A DNA stretch of 64,000 bases, from contig NZ_JQMJ01000004.1 of the NCBI RefSeq assembly GCF_000744655.1, positions 372,001-436,000 on the forward strand. The letters are read 5' to 3'. Both the position numbers and the translations under genes were made by a program. The stretch is from Streptacidiphilus rugosus AM-16. GTDB lineage: Bacteria > Actinomycetota > Actinomycetes > Streptomycetales > Streptomycetaceae. Under the pieces are notes generated by a model. That model was given only the letters and a program-made list of their open reading frames with translations, ran no database searches and was not told the DNA's origin. Numbering within the stretch: position 1 is the stretch's first letter; each line of letters opens with the position of its first letter. Shown here one piece after another: positions 47,198 to 54,189 of the stretch.

Positions 47198-48081
47198 CCA
47201 GCGCCGCCACCGTGCCCGGTCGCGCCGCCGACCCGGCGACCCCGCTCCCCTACCTGGTGCGCCACCGGCTCCGCGAGACCGACGACACCGTGACCCTCGA
47301 ACTGGTCCCGCTGGACGAGGCGCTGCCGCGCTTCCGGCCCGGACAGTTCTCCATGCTCTACGCCTTCGGCGTCGGCGAGATCCCGGTCTCGGTGAGCGGC
47401 ATCGCGCCGGACGACGCGCTCGCCCACACGATCCGCGCCGTCGGCAAGGTCAGCGAGGCCTTGTGCCGGCTGCGGCCGGGCGAGGTGGTCGGCGTGTGCG
47501 GGCCGTTCGGCAACGACTGGGCGCTCGGAGTCGGGCCTTCCGAGGACGACGACCGCGTGACGGCCCTCGGCACCGACCCGGGCGAGGACCTGGTCGTGCT
47601 GGGCGGCGGTCTGGGGCTGTCCCCGCTGCGCCCCGTGGTCCGGCTGGCTTTGTCCCGGCCCGGCGCCTACGGCCGCCTGACCGTGCTGGTCGGTGCCCGC
47701 AGCCCCCGCGAGCTCGTGCACCGCGCCGATCTGACGCAGTGGTGCGCCCTCGGCGACGTGAGGGTCACCGTCGATCACCCCGAAGCCGGCTGGTCAGGCC
47801 CCGTCGGGCAGGTCACCGATCAACTGCGGCACGCCGTTTTCCGCCCCGAACGGACCACCGCTTTCGTCTGCGGCCCCGAACCGATGATGCGGGCGAGCGC
47901 GGAGGCGCTGATGCGGCGCGGCGTCCCCCCCGAACGCATCCGCCTCTCCCTGGAGCGCAACATGCGCTGCGCCACCGCCTGGTGCGGCCACTGCCAACTC
48001 GGCCGGGTCCTTGTCTGCCGCGACGGACCGGTCTTCACCTGGCGGCAGGCCGCCGACCTGCTGGCGGTCCACGAACTGTGA
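47194..48081 (+). CDS. hydG: Hydrogenase gamma subunit (FAD/NAD(P)-binding oxidoreductase)
   Basis: A 295-residue ferredoxin-reductase-like protein. FAD site in [23 protein letters not shown], nucleotide site in [26 protein letters not shown], and a C-terminal 2Fe-2S set of cysteines in [25 protein letters not shown]. It should pass electrons to or from NAD(P). Start ATG 47194 overlaps the hydB stop. Confidence 0.93.
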   Translation: MTSAATVPGRAADPATPLPYLVRHRLRETDDTVTLELVPLDEALPRFRPGQFSMLYAFGVGEIPVSVSGIAPDDALAHTIRAVGKVSEALCRLRPGEVVGVCGPFGNDWALGVGPSEDDDRVTALGTDPGEDLVVLGGGLGLSPLRPVVRLALSRPGAYGRLTVLVGARSPRELVHRADLTQWCALGDVRVTVDHPEAGWSGPVGQVTDQLRHAVFRPERTTAFVCGPEPMMRASAEALMRRGVPPERIRLSLERNMRCATAWCGHCQLGRVLVCRDGPVFTWRQAADLLAVHEL

Positions 48082-48098
48082 AAGGAGATCCAGCCGCC

Positions 48099-48896
48099 GT
48101 GTCCACTCCGCGCCCCAGACTCGCCGTCTGGAAGTTCTCCTCCTGCGACGGCTGCCAGCTGACCCTGCTCGACTGCGAGGAGGACCTGCTCCCGCTGGCC
48201 GACCGGGTCGATGTGGCGTACTTCCTGGAGGCCTCACGGGCCGCCGGTCCCGGCCCCTACGACCTGTCCCTGGTCGAGGGATCGATCGCCGCACAGGCCG
48301 ACGTCGAACGGATCCATGAGATCCGCGCGCAGTCCAGGGCGCTGGTGACCATCGGCGCCTGTGCGACCGCGGGCGGCATCCAGGCGCTGCGCAACGGACG
48401 CGACCTCGACGAGCTGCTTTCGACCGTCTACGCCGATCCCGCGTACATCGACACCCTGGCGACCTCCACGCCGATCGCCGCGCACGTCCCCGTCGACTTC
48501 GAGCTGCGCGGCTGTCCCATCGACAAACGGCAGTTGCTGGAGGTGGTCTCCGCCTTCCTGGCCGGTCGCAAGCCCGACATCCCTGACCACAGCGTGTGCT
48601 TCGAGTGCAAGCGGCGTGGCGTCACCTGCGTGACCGTCGCCCACGGCACGCCGTGTCTCGGCCCGGTCACCCAGGCCGGCTGCGGCGCCCTCTGCCCGGC
48701 GTTCGCACGCGGCTGCTTCGGCTGCTTCGGGCCCAGCGCAAGTCCGAACACCCGCGCGCTGCTGCCGCTGTTGCACGCCGACGGCCTGCCCGAGCACGAC
48801 GTGGTCCGGCTCTACCGCACCTTCAACGCCGAGGCCCCCGCCTTCCGCGACGCCGCCGGGGACGCCCTGAGTCCGGATGAGGAAGACCGCCGATGA
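48099..48896 (+). CDS. hydD: [NiFe] hydrogenase small (delta) subunit
   Basis: A 265-residue subunit. The proximal 4Fe-4S cluster ligands begin in [16 protein letters not shown] (residues about 13-25), with further ligands in [11 protein letters not shown] and [11 protein letters not shown]; more cysteines follow in [11 protein letters not shown] and [18 protein letters not shown]. No twin-arginine signal, so it is cytoplasmic as in group 3b. GTG at 48099 has AAAGGAG 11 bases upstream. Stop overlaps the large-subunit start (ATGA). Confidence 0.93.
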   Translation: MSTPRPRLAVWKFSSCDGCQLTLLDCEEDLLPLADRVDVAYFLEASRAAGPGPYDLSLVEGSIAAQADVERIHEIRAQSRALVTIGACATAGGIQALRNGRDLDELLSTVYADPAYIDTLATSTPIAAHVPVDFELRGCPIDKRQLLEVVSAFLAGRKPDIPDHSVCFECKRRGVTCVTVAHGTPCLGPVTQAGCGALCPAFARGCFGCFGPSASPNTRALLPLLHADGLPEHDVVRLYRTFNAEAPAFRDAAGDALSPDEEDRR

Positions 48897-50209
48897 CCCA
48901 CCGCAGCCATCGTCTGCTCAGCGTCCGCTCGCTCGCCCGCGTCGAGGGCGAGGGGGCGATGCACATCCGGGTACGCGACGGCGAGGTGGAGAGCGTGAAG
49001 CTCAGCATCTACGAGCCGCCGCGGTTCTTCGAGGCGCTGCTGCGCGGCCGCCGCTACGACGAGCCGGTGGACATCACCGCGCGGATCTGCGGTATCTGTC
49101 CGGTCGCCTACCAGATGACGGCCTGTCAGGCCGTGGAGGACGCCTGCGGCGTGACCGTCGACGGTCAGCTCGCCGCACTGCGCCGGCTGCTCTACTGCGG
49201 CGAGTGGATCGAGTCCCACACCCTGCACATCTACCTGTTGCACGCCCCTGACTTCCTGGGACTGCCCGACGCGCTCTCGCTCGCCCGCACCGACCGGGCA
49301 CTGGTCGAACGCGGGTTGCGACTCAAGCAGGCGGGCAACCAGATCATGGAGGTTCTCGGCGGGCGCGCCGTCCACCCGGTCAACGTGCGGCTGGGCGGGT
49401 TCCACCGTCTGCCCGAGGCCGCTGAACTGGACCGGCTCGCCCGGCTGTTGCGCACCGCTCGCCGCGACGCGGAGGAAACAGTGGCCTGGACGGCCACCCT
49501 GGACTTCCCCGACCTGCACGTCCGGCACGCGCTGCTGGCGCTTCGGGCCGCCGACTCCTACCCGCTCGACGGCGGCGTCCCGACCCTGCACGGCGCCCTT
49601 CCCGACGCCCCGGCGCTGACCTCGTTCCCGGTCGGGGAGTTCGAGCGGCACGTGGTCGAGGCTCAGGTGCCGCATTCGACCGCGCTGCAGGCGAGCGCGG
49701 ACGGCCTGCGCCACCTGACCGGCCCCCTGGCCCGATGGCGCACCGCCGCCGACCGGTTGCCGGTCGAGCTCAGGGACCTCGGCGCCGCGGCGGGCCTGGG
49801 CGAGGTGTGCGACAACCCGTTCCGCAGCATCGTGATCCGGGCGATCGAGGTGCTGTGGGCGGTGCGCGAGGCGCAGCGACTGCTGGAAGCCTACGAGCCG
49901 CCGCCCCGGCCGGCCGTACCCGTCCCGCCCCGCGCGGGGGTCGGCCACGCCGCCACCGAGGCGCCACGCGGGCTGCTCTACCACCGCTACGAGCTGGCGG
50001 CCGACGGCACGGTCGTCACGGCGGACATCGTTCCGCCGACCGCACAGAACCAGGCGGCGATCGAGGCGGACCTGCGCGAATTCGTGCAGCAGCGCCTCCA
50101 CCTGGACGACGCGGAGCTCACCCGGCAGTGCGAACAGGCGATCCGCAACTACGATCCGTGCATCTCCTGCGCCACGCACTTCCTCGACCTGACCGTGGAG
50201 AGAGGGTGA
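48893..50209 (+). CDS. hydA: [NiFe] hydrogenase large (alpha) subunit
   Basis: A 438-residue catalytic subunit. L1 motif RICGICPV (about 64-71) and L2 motif [13 protein letters not shown] (about 421-433) supply the four nickel-binding cysteines. Family features RLARVEGEG-type opening ([15 protein letters not shown]) and [10 protein letters not shown] are present. A short tail follows the L2 histidine (FLDLTVERG), which fits a processing site for the adjacent protease. Group 3b enzymes couple NAD(P)H to H2; in M. smegmatis the related Hyd3 is DosR-induced in hypoxia. Confidence 0.94.
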   Translation: MTHRSHRLLSVRSLARVEGEGAMHIRVRDGEVESVKLSIYEPPRFFEALLRGRRYDEPVDITARICGICPVAYQMTACQAVEDACGVTVDGQLAALRRLLYCGEWIESHTLHIYLLHAPDFLGLPDALSLARTDRALVERGLRLKQAGNQIMEVLGGRAVHPVNVRLGGFHRLPEAAELDRLARLLRTARRDAEETVAWTATLDFPDLHVRHALLALRAADSYPLDGGVPTLHGALPDAPALTSFPVGEFERHVVEAQVPHSTALQASADGLRHLTGPLARWRTAADRLPVELRDLGAAAGLGEVCDNPFRSIVIRAIEVLWAVREAQRLLEAYEPPPRPAVPVPPRAGVGHAATEAPRGLLYHRYELAADGTVVTADIVPPTAQNQAAIEADLREFVQQRLHLDDAELTRQCEQAIRNYDPCISCATHFLDLTVERG

Positions 50210-50216
50210 CCCGGCC

Positions 50217-50693
50217 GTGAGCGGCACCGTCGTGATCACAATCGGCAACGAGTACCGTCAGGACGACGGCGCAGGTCTCGCCGTGCTGCGGCTGCTCGAC
50301 GCGCGGGACCTGCCCGCCGACCGCCTGGCGCACACGGACGGGGAGGCCACCCGGCTGCTCGGCCTGTGGCAGGGGCGGGATCTGGCGGTGGTCGTCGACA
50401 CGGTCCACGCCCATCCGGGCGAACCGGGCCGGATCCACCGACTGGACCTGGCCGGGGCCTCACTCGTCCAGGGCGGTGCGAACACCCACGGGCTGGGCCT
50501 GGGTGAGGCCGTGGAGCTCAGCAGGGTGCTCGACCTGCTGCCGGAGCGCCTGGTCGTGGTCGGCATCGAGGGCGAGCACTTCGACTGGGGCGAGGGACTG
50601 TCCCCCGCTGTGGCCGCGGCAGTTCCGAGAGCGGCCGAACTGGTCCGCGAAGTCTGCCGCACGCGGGCGCGAGGGGACCGAGCCGCGCGCTGA
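50217..50693 (+). CDS. Hydrogenase maturation protease
   Basis: A 158-residue HycI/HyaD-type endopeptidase: GNEYRQDDGAGLAVL (usual GNxxRGDDGxG; here Q replaces G), later VVVDTVHAHPGEPG and VVGIEGEHFDWGEGLSP. It removes the C-terminal tail of the large subunit after nickel is inserted. GTG at 50217 lies seven bases after hydA's stop. No hypABCDEF accessory genes are seen in the window. Confidence 0.88.
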   Translation: MSGTVVITIGNEYRQDDGAGLAVLRLLDARDLPADRLAHTDGEATRLLGLWQGRDLAVVVDTVHAHPGEPGRIHRLDLAGASLVQGGANTHGLGLGEAVELSRVLDLLPERLVVVGIEGEHFDWGEGLSPAVAAAVPRAAELVREVCRTRARGDRAAR

Positions 50694-50736
50694 AGCTCCG
50701 AGGCGCCTCTGTGGGGACTCTCAAGGGCCTCTGAAA

Positions 50737-50764
50737 GACATATATGTCATTGACATGCCCATGT
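50737..50764. promoter_or_regulatory. Tandem palindromes upstream of doxX
   Basis: Two adjacent AT-leaning palindromes, GACATATATGTC (50737-50748) and ACATG-CC-CATGT (50753-50764), in a GC-rich genome. Likely operator for the gene at 50900. The regulator is not identified. Confidence 0.45.
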
Positions 50765-50828
50765 GCATCTCGCCAGTCTCAACATGACACCCCGTCACGG
50801 GGAGTCAGAGACGTCTCCCCTTGGGGCG

Positions 50829-50852
50829 CCGCACCAGCTCCTGCTGGTGCGG
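50829..50852 (+). terminator. Hairpin after the hydrogenase operon or in the doxX leader
   Basis: CCGCACCAGC and GCTGGTGCGG pair perfectly (10 bp) around TCCT. It lies 136 bp after the maturation-protease stop and 48 bp before the doxX start, so it may end the operon or attenuate doxX. A smaller hairpin CCCCG-TCA-CGGGG lies at 50790-50802. Confidence 0.5.
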
Positions 50853-50899
50853 TCGCTTTCCGGCTCCCCGCACCCCCGTTCCGGAGAGGACCCAGACCC

Positions 50900-51502
50900 A
50901 TGTCCGCCTTCACGACCGCGACAAGACGACGCTCCGGCCTCCACGGATCCGCCGGCCCGTACGGCTTACGCACGCTTCACCGGGCCGCCGCCCTGCGTAT
51001 CGGCTTCGGCCTGCTGTGGGCGATCGACGCGTCCTTCAAGTGGCAGCCCGGCTTCATCGACGGCCGGACGCTCGACGACGAGCTCGGCCAGGGCAGCACC
51101 GTCCACACGCCGGTGATCCACCAGTGGATCGAGGTCTGGCACTCCGTCGCCTCGGCTTCGCCCGGCGCCTTCGCCGTCGGCACGGCCGTCGTCGAGACCT
51201 GCATCGCCGCCGCCCTGATCCTCGGCCTGTTCAGCAATGCGGTCTTCATCGGCAGCGCCGTGTACGCCCTCGGGATCTGGTCCAGCGCCGAGGCCTTCGG
51301 GCTGCCCTGGGACACACCCGGCATCACCGACGTGGGCCCGGCGGTGGCCTACGTCTTCGCCTCGCTCGCGCTGTTCCAGGCGGCGGCCGGGGCGACCTGG
51401 AGTCTGGACGCGGTCATCCGGCCGAAACTCGGCCCCCGCCTGGGCCGCCTCACCGGCGCATCGCCCGAGCAGCCGGCCGCGGAGCCGTTGGCAGCCGCCT
51501 GA
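50900..51502 (+). CDS. DoxX-family membrane protein (copy 1)
   Basis: A 200-residue membrane protein with about four helices. It has ALRIGFGLLWAIDASFKWQPGFIDG, a VIHQWIEVWHSVASASP loop, then VVETCIAAALILGLF and YVFASLALFQAA. DoxX-like proteins are linked to sulfur/thiol chemistry and oxidative stress; reaction unsettled. ATG at 50900 has GGAGAGGA upstream. Paralogous in type to 52652-53260. Confidence 0.78.
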   Translation: MSAFTTATRRRSGLHGSAGPYGLRTLHRAAALRIGFGLLWAIDASFKWQPGFIDGRTLDDELGQGSTVHTPVIHQWIEVWHSVASASPGAFAVGTAVVETCIAAALILGLFSNAVFIGSAVYALGIWSSAEAFGLPWDTPGITDVGPAVAYVFASLALFQAAAGATWSLDAVIRPKLGPRLGRLTGASPEQPAAEPLAAA

Positions 51503-51507
51503 ACACC

Positions 51508-51553
51508 GCGACGCCGCGGGCCCGATGCCTCGGCATCGGGCCCGCGGCGTCGC
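51508..51553. terminator. Very strong bidirectional terminator hairpin
   Basis: Two perfect 22-base arms (51508-51529 and 51532-51553) separated by TC form an exceptionally stable hairpin between the convergent doxX and dehydrogenase genes. Confidence 0.85.
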
Positions 51554-51561
51554 GCCGGACG

Positions 51562-52605
51562 TCAGGCCCGGAAGAGGGCGACCTTCAGCGCGGCGGTGCT
51601 CTCGGCGTCGCCGAAGACGTCGTACGCCTCCTGCATCTCGTCGAGGCCGAAGCGGTGCGTCACCAGGCCCTGGGTGTCCAGGCGTCCGGCCGCCAGCATC
51701 TCCAGCAGCATCGGGGTGGTGCGGGTGTCGACCAGCCCGGTGGTGATGGTGACGTTCTTGATCCAGAGGTCCTCCAGGTGCAGCACGGCCGGCCGGCCGT
51801 GCACGCCGACGTTGGCGACGTGACCGCCCGGGCGCACCACCGCGGCGCACAGTTCGAAGGTCTCAGGGACGCCGACGGCCTCGATCGCGACGTCCACGCC
51901 GAGCCCGTCGCCGCTCAGTCCCCTGATCTTCTCGGGGGTGGCCTCGGCGGCGCTCAGAGTGATGTCCGCGCCGAGCCGCTTGGCGGCGTCGCGGCGGCCG
52001 GCGTCCGGGTCGACGACGACGATCCGGCCGGGGCTGTAGAGCCTGGCGGTCATGACGGCCGCGAGCCCGATGGGTCCGGCTCCCACCACGGCGACCGTGT
52101 CGCCGGGCTTGACCCGGCCGTTGCGCACGCCCACCTCGAAGGAGGTCGGCAGGATGTCGGCGAGCAGCAGGGCGCTCTCGTCGGTGACCGAGTCCGGGAG
52201 CTTGTGCAGGGAGTTGTCCGCGAACGGCGTGCGCACGAACTCGGCCTGGGTGCCGTCGATCAGGTGGCCGAGGATCCAACCGCCTCCGCCGGTGCACTGC
52301 CCGTAGGCGCCGACGCGGCAGTACCCGCAGCGCCCGCAGGAGGAGATGCAGGAGACCAGGACCCGGTCGCCGACGGCGATGGTGCGCACGCCGTCGCCGA
52401 CGGCGACGACGGTGCCCACGGCCTCGTGGCCGAGGGTGCGACCGGCCTCGACCTCGGGGACGTCGCCCTTGAGGATGTGCAGGTCGGTGCCGCAGATGGT
52501 GACGGCGTCGACCCGGACGACGGCGTCCTCGGGCTCGTGGATCACGGCGTGCGGGACCTCGCCCCACACCCGGCGGCCGGGACCGTGGTAGGTCAGTGCT
52601 TTCAT
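51562..52605 (-). CDS. Zinc-dependent alcohol dehydrogenase
   Basis: A 347-residue medium-chain dehydrogenase: catalytic zinc ligands in TICGTDLHILKGDVP and TLGHEAVGTV, structural zinc site CISSCGRCGYCRVGAYGQC, and NAD(P) fold VAVVGAGPIGLAAVMTA. It resembles the alcohol/threonine dehydrogenase group; substrate unknown. ATG at 52605 has AAGGG upstream. It follows the DoxX gene at 52652 by 46 bp on the same strand. Confidence 0.9.
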   Translation of the reverse strand: MKALTYHGPGRRVWGEVPHAVIHEPEDAVVRVDAVTICGTDLHILKGDVPEVEAGRTLGHEAVGTVVAVGDGVRTIAVGDRVLVSCISSCGRCGYCRVGAYGQCTGGGGWILGHLIDGTQAEFVRTPFADNSLHKLPDSVTDESALLLADILPTSFEVGVRNGRVKPGDTVAVVGAGPIGLAAVMTARLYSPGRIVVVDPDAGRRDAAKRLGADITLSAAEATPEKIRGLSGDGLGVDVAIEAVGVPETFELCAAVVRPGGHVANVGVHGRPAVLHLEDLWIKNVTITTGLVDTRTTPMLLEMLAAGRLDTQGLVTHRFGLDEMQEAYDVFGDAESTAALKVALFRA

Positions 52606-52651
52606 GTCCGATCACCCTTCGGTGCGTGTGCGGTAGGGGTGTGGTGGAGGG

Positions 52652-53260
52652 TCAGCGCAGCCAGGCGTGGTCGCGGACGACGGGGAGCGAGGACCACAGG
52701 CGGCCCAGGCCGAGGCGCGAGCCCGTGGCGACGGCGGCGACCGCGATCAGGGCGGCGGCGTAGACGACGTGGTAGTCGGCGAACGGGTTGGTCGACATGC
52801 TCGGCGCCCCGGAGGCGAGGTGTCGCGCGGGCGGGAACTCCGCCAGCCACATCAGGGCGAGCAGCACACTCCCTGCCGCGGCCGAGAGCCGCAGCGCCAC
52901 ACCGCTGATGACGGCGAGTCCGATGCCGAGCAGGCCGAGCATGAACAGCCAGTCGGCCCAGCCCTGGCCGGCCCAACTGTGGAAGGTGGACTGGAGCGGA
53001 CCGACGGCGACGCTGCCGAGGAAGCCCTTGGCCGGCGAACCGCCGTGGATCCAGGCCTTGGCCGACGGGGTGGCGTAGCCCAGTCCGAAGGTCTTGTCGA
53101 GGAACGCCCACAGGAAGACGAAGCCGACGAGCACCCGGAGCGCGGCCAGGGCGTAGTCGGCGGCGAACAGCGTCGTGGTCCCGGCCGCCTCGTCCGCGCG
53201 CTGCTTGCGCGCGAGCGCCGGGAGACGGAAGCCGTGGGATGCGTGGGAGTGGGTGGACAT
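52652..53260 (-). CDS. DoxX-family membrane protein (copy 2)
   Basis: A 202-residue membrane protein: YALAALRVLVGFVFLWAFLDKTFGLGYATPSAKAW, then WADWLFMLGLLGIGLAVISGVALRLSAAAGSVLLALMWLAEFPP, DYHVVYAAALIAVAAVA (cut here to short pieces such as FLWAFLDKTFGLG, WLFMLGLLGIGLA, VLLALMWLAEF). The DoxX pattern is clear; role inferred as redox/sulfur stress. ATG at 53260 has AAGGGA upstream. Followed by the dehydrogenase. Confidence 0.8.
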   Translation of the reverse strand: MSTHSHASHGFRLPALARKQRADEAAGTTTLFAADYALAALRVLVGFVFLWAFLDKTFGLGYATPSAKAWIHGGSPAKGFLGSVAVGPLQSTFHSWAGQGWADWLFMLGLLGIGLAVISGVALRLSAAAGSVLLALMWLAEFPPARHLASGAPSMSTNPFADYHVVYAAALIAVAAVATGSRLGLGRLWSSLPVVRDHAWLR

Positions 53261-53321
53261 GATCGGTGGTCCCTTCTCGATGATCGCAGATGACGCAGGA
53301 CAGGTGCGGTGCAGGTGCGGT

Positions 53322-54020
53322 TCAGTACAGGGGCCCGAGCGGGAGCGGGGCGGCCGGCGGACGCGGCGCCGAGTCGAGGGCGAAGGCCACGTCCACCACC
53401 CCGTCCACGCCGCGCACGGTGCGGGCGATCAGCGGAATGCGGGACGAGTCGGCGAGCGTGCCGCCGATCGCGGCGATGCCCTCGGTGACCGTCACGGTCA
53501 GCCGGGCGGCCTCGGCCGCGTGCAGTTCACGGGCCAGCGCCGCCCGGACGTCCTCGGCGAGCGCCGCGTCGTCGCGCAGGAACACCTTGAGCAGGTCGCC
53601 CCGGCTGACGATGCCGCGCAACCGTCCGCCCGCGTCGACCACGGGCAGGCGCTTGATGCCGCGCCGGCCGAGAAGCCGGGCGGCAGCGGCCAGGGTCTCG
53701 TCCGCCCCGACGGTGACCGCCGGTGCGGACATGAGGTCCTCGGCGACCAGCGCGGTGACCTTGCCGGCCTCGTCCGGTCGCAGCAGCGCCCGCCGCAGTC
53801 CGAGGCGCCGGTCGTGCTGGGCCTCCTTCGGCAGCAGATCCGCCTCCGACACCACACCCAGCACCCGACGGCGGCTGTCGAGGACCGGCAGCGCGCTGAC
53901 GCGGTGCTCGCTCATCAGCCGTACCAACTCCTTGAAGGGTGTCTCCCGCAGCACGCTCACGACGGGGTGGGACATGACGTCCCGCACGCAGCGCGACGGT
54001 GTGTCGTGGATCGCGGACAT
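53322..54020 (-). CDS. CBS-BON protein (copy 4)
   Basis: A 232-residue protein: CBS pair (CVRDVMSHPVVSVLRETPFKEL, VSEADLLPKEAQ; RGIKRLPVVDAGGRLRGIVSRGDLLKVFL) then BON (LTVTVTEGIAAIGGTLADSSRIP). Divergent from ppdK with 169 bp between and a perfect stress palindrome in the gap. Confidence 0.88.
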   Translation of the reverse strand: MSAIHDTPSRCVRDVMSHPVVSVLRETPFKELVRLMSEHRVSALPVLDSRRRVLGVVSEADLLPKEAQHDRRLGLRRALLRPDEAGKVTALVAEDLMSAPAVTVGADETLAAAARLLGRRGIKRLPVVDAGGRLRGIVSRGDLLKVFLRDDAALAEDVRAALARELHAAEAARLTVTVTEGIAAIGGTLADSSRIPLIARTVRGVDGVVDVAFALDSAPRPPAAPLPLGPLY

Positions 54021-54112
54021 CGCCGGACCTCCCTCGGGTCACGGTCCTCCTGGTTGCTTCCAGCGTTCTCCGGCGCGGGAGCGGGGTCTTGAGCCGGTAC
54101 GCCCCTGCGGCC

Positions 54113-54127
54113 GGGGCCGATCGGCCC
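54113..54127. promoter_or_regulatory. Perfect DosR/OsdR-like palindrome between CBS-BON and ppdK
   Basis: GGGGCC-GATC-GGCCC: the 14 bases GGGCCGATCGGCCC (54114-54127) are a perfect palindrome. It lies 63 bp upstream of ppdK and 93 bp upstream of the CBS-BON start. Confidence 0.6.
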
Positions 54128-54189
54128 TTCGCTCCGGCCGTGGGGGCGCGGAGAGTTCGGGAGAGGACCGAGGCGGAAGAGGGGCGACC

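Noticed and set aside
50714-50731. GGGGACTCTCAAGGGCC as a stress box before doxX
   Set aside because: The right half does not fit the GGYCC half-site and the spacing is wrong.
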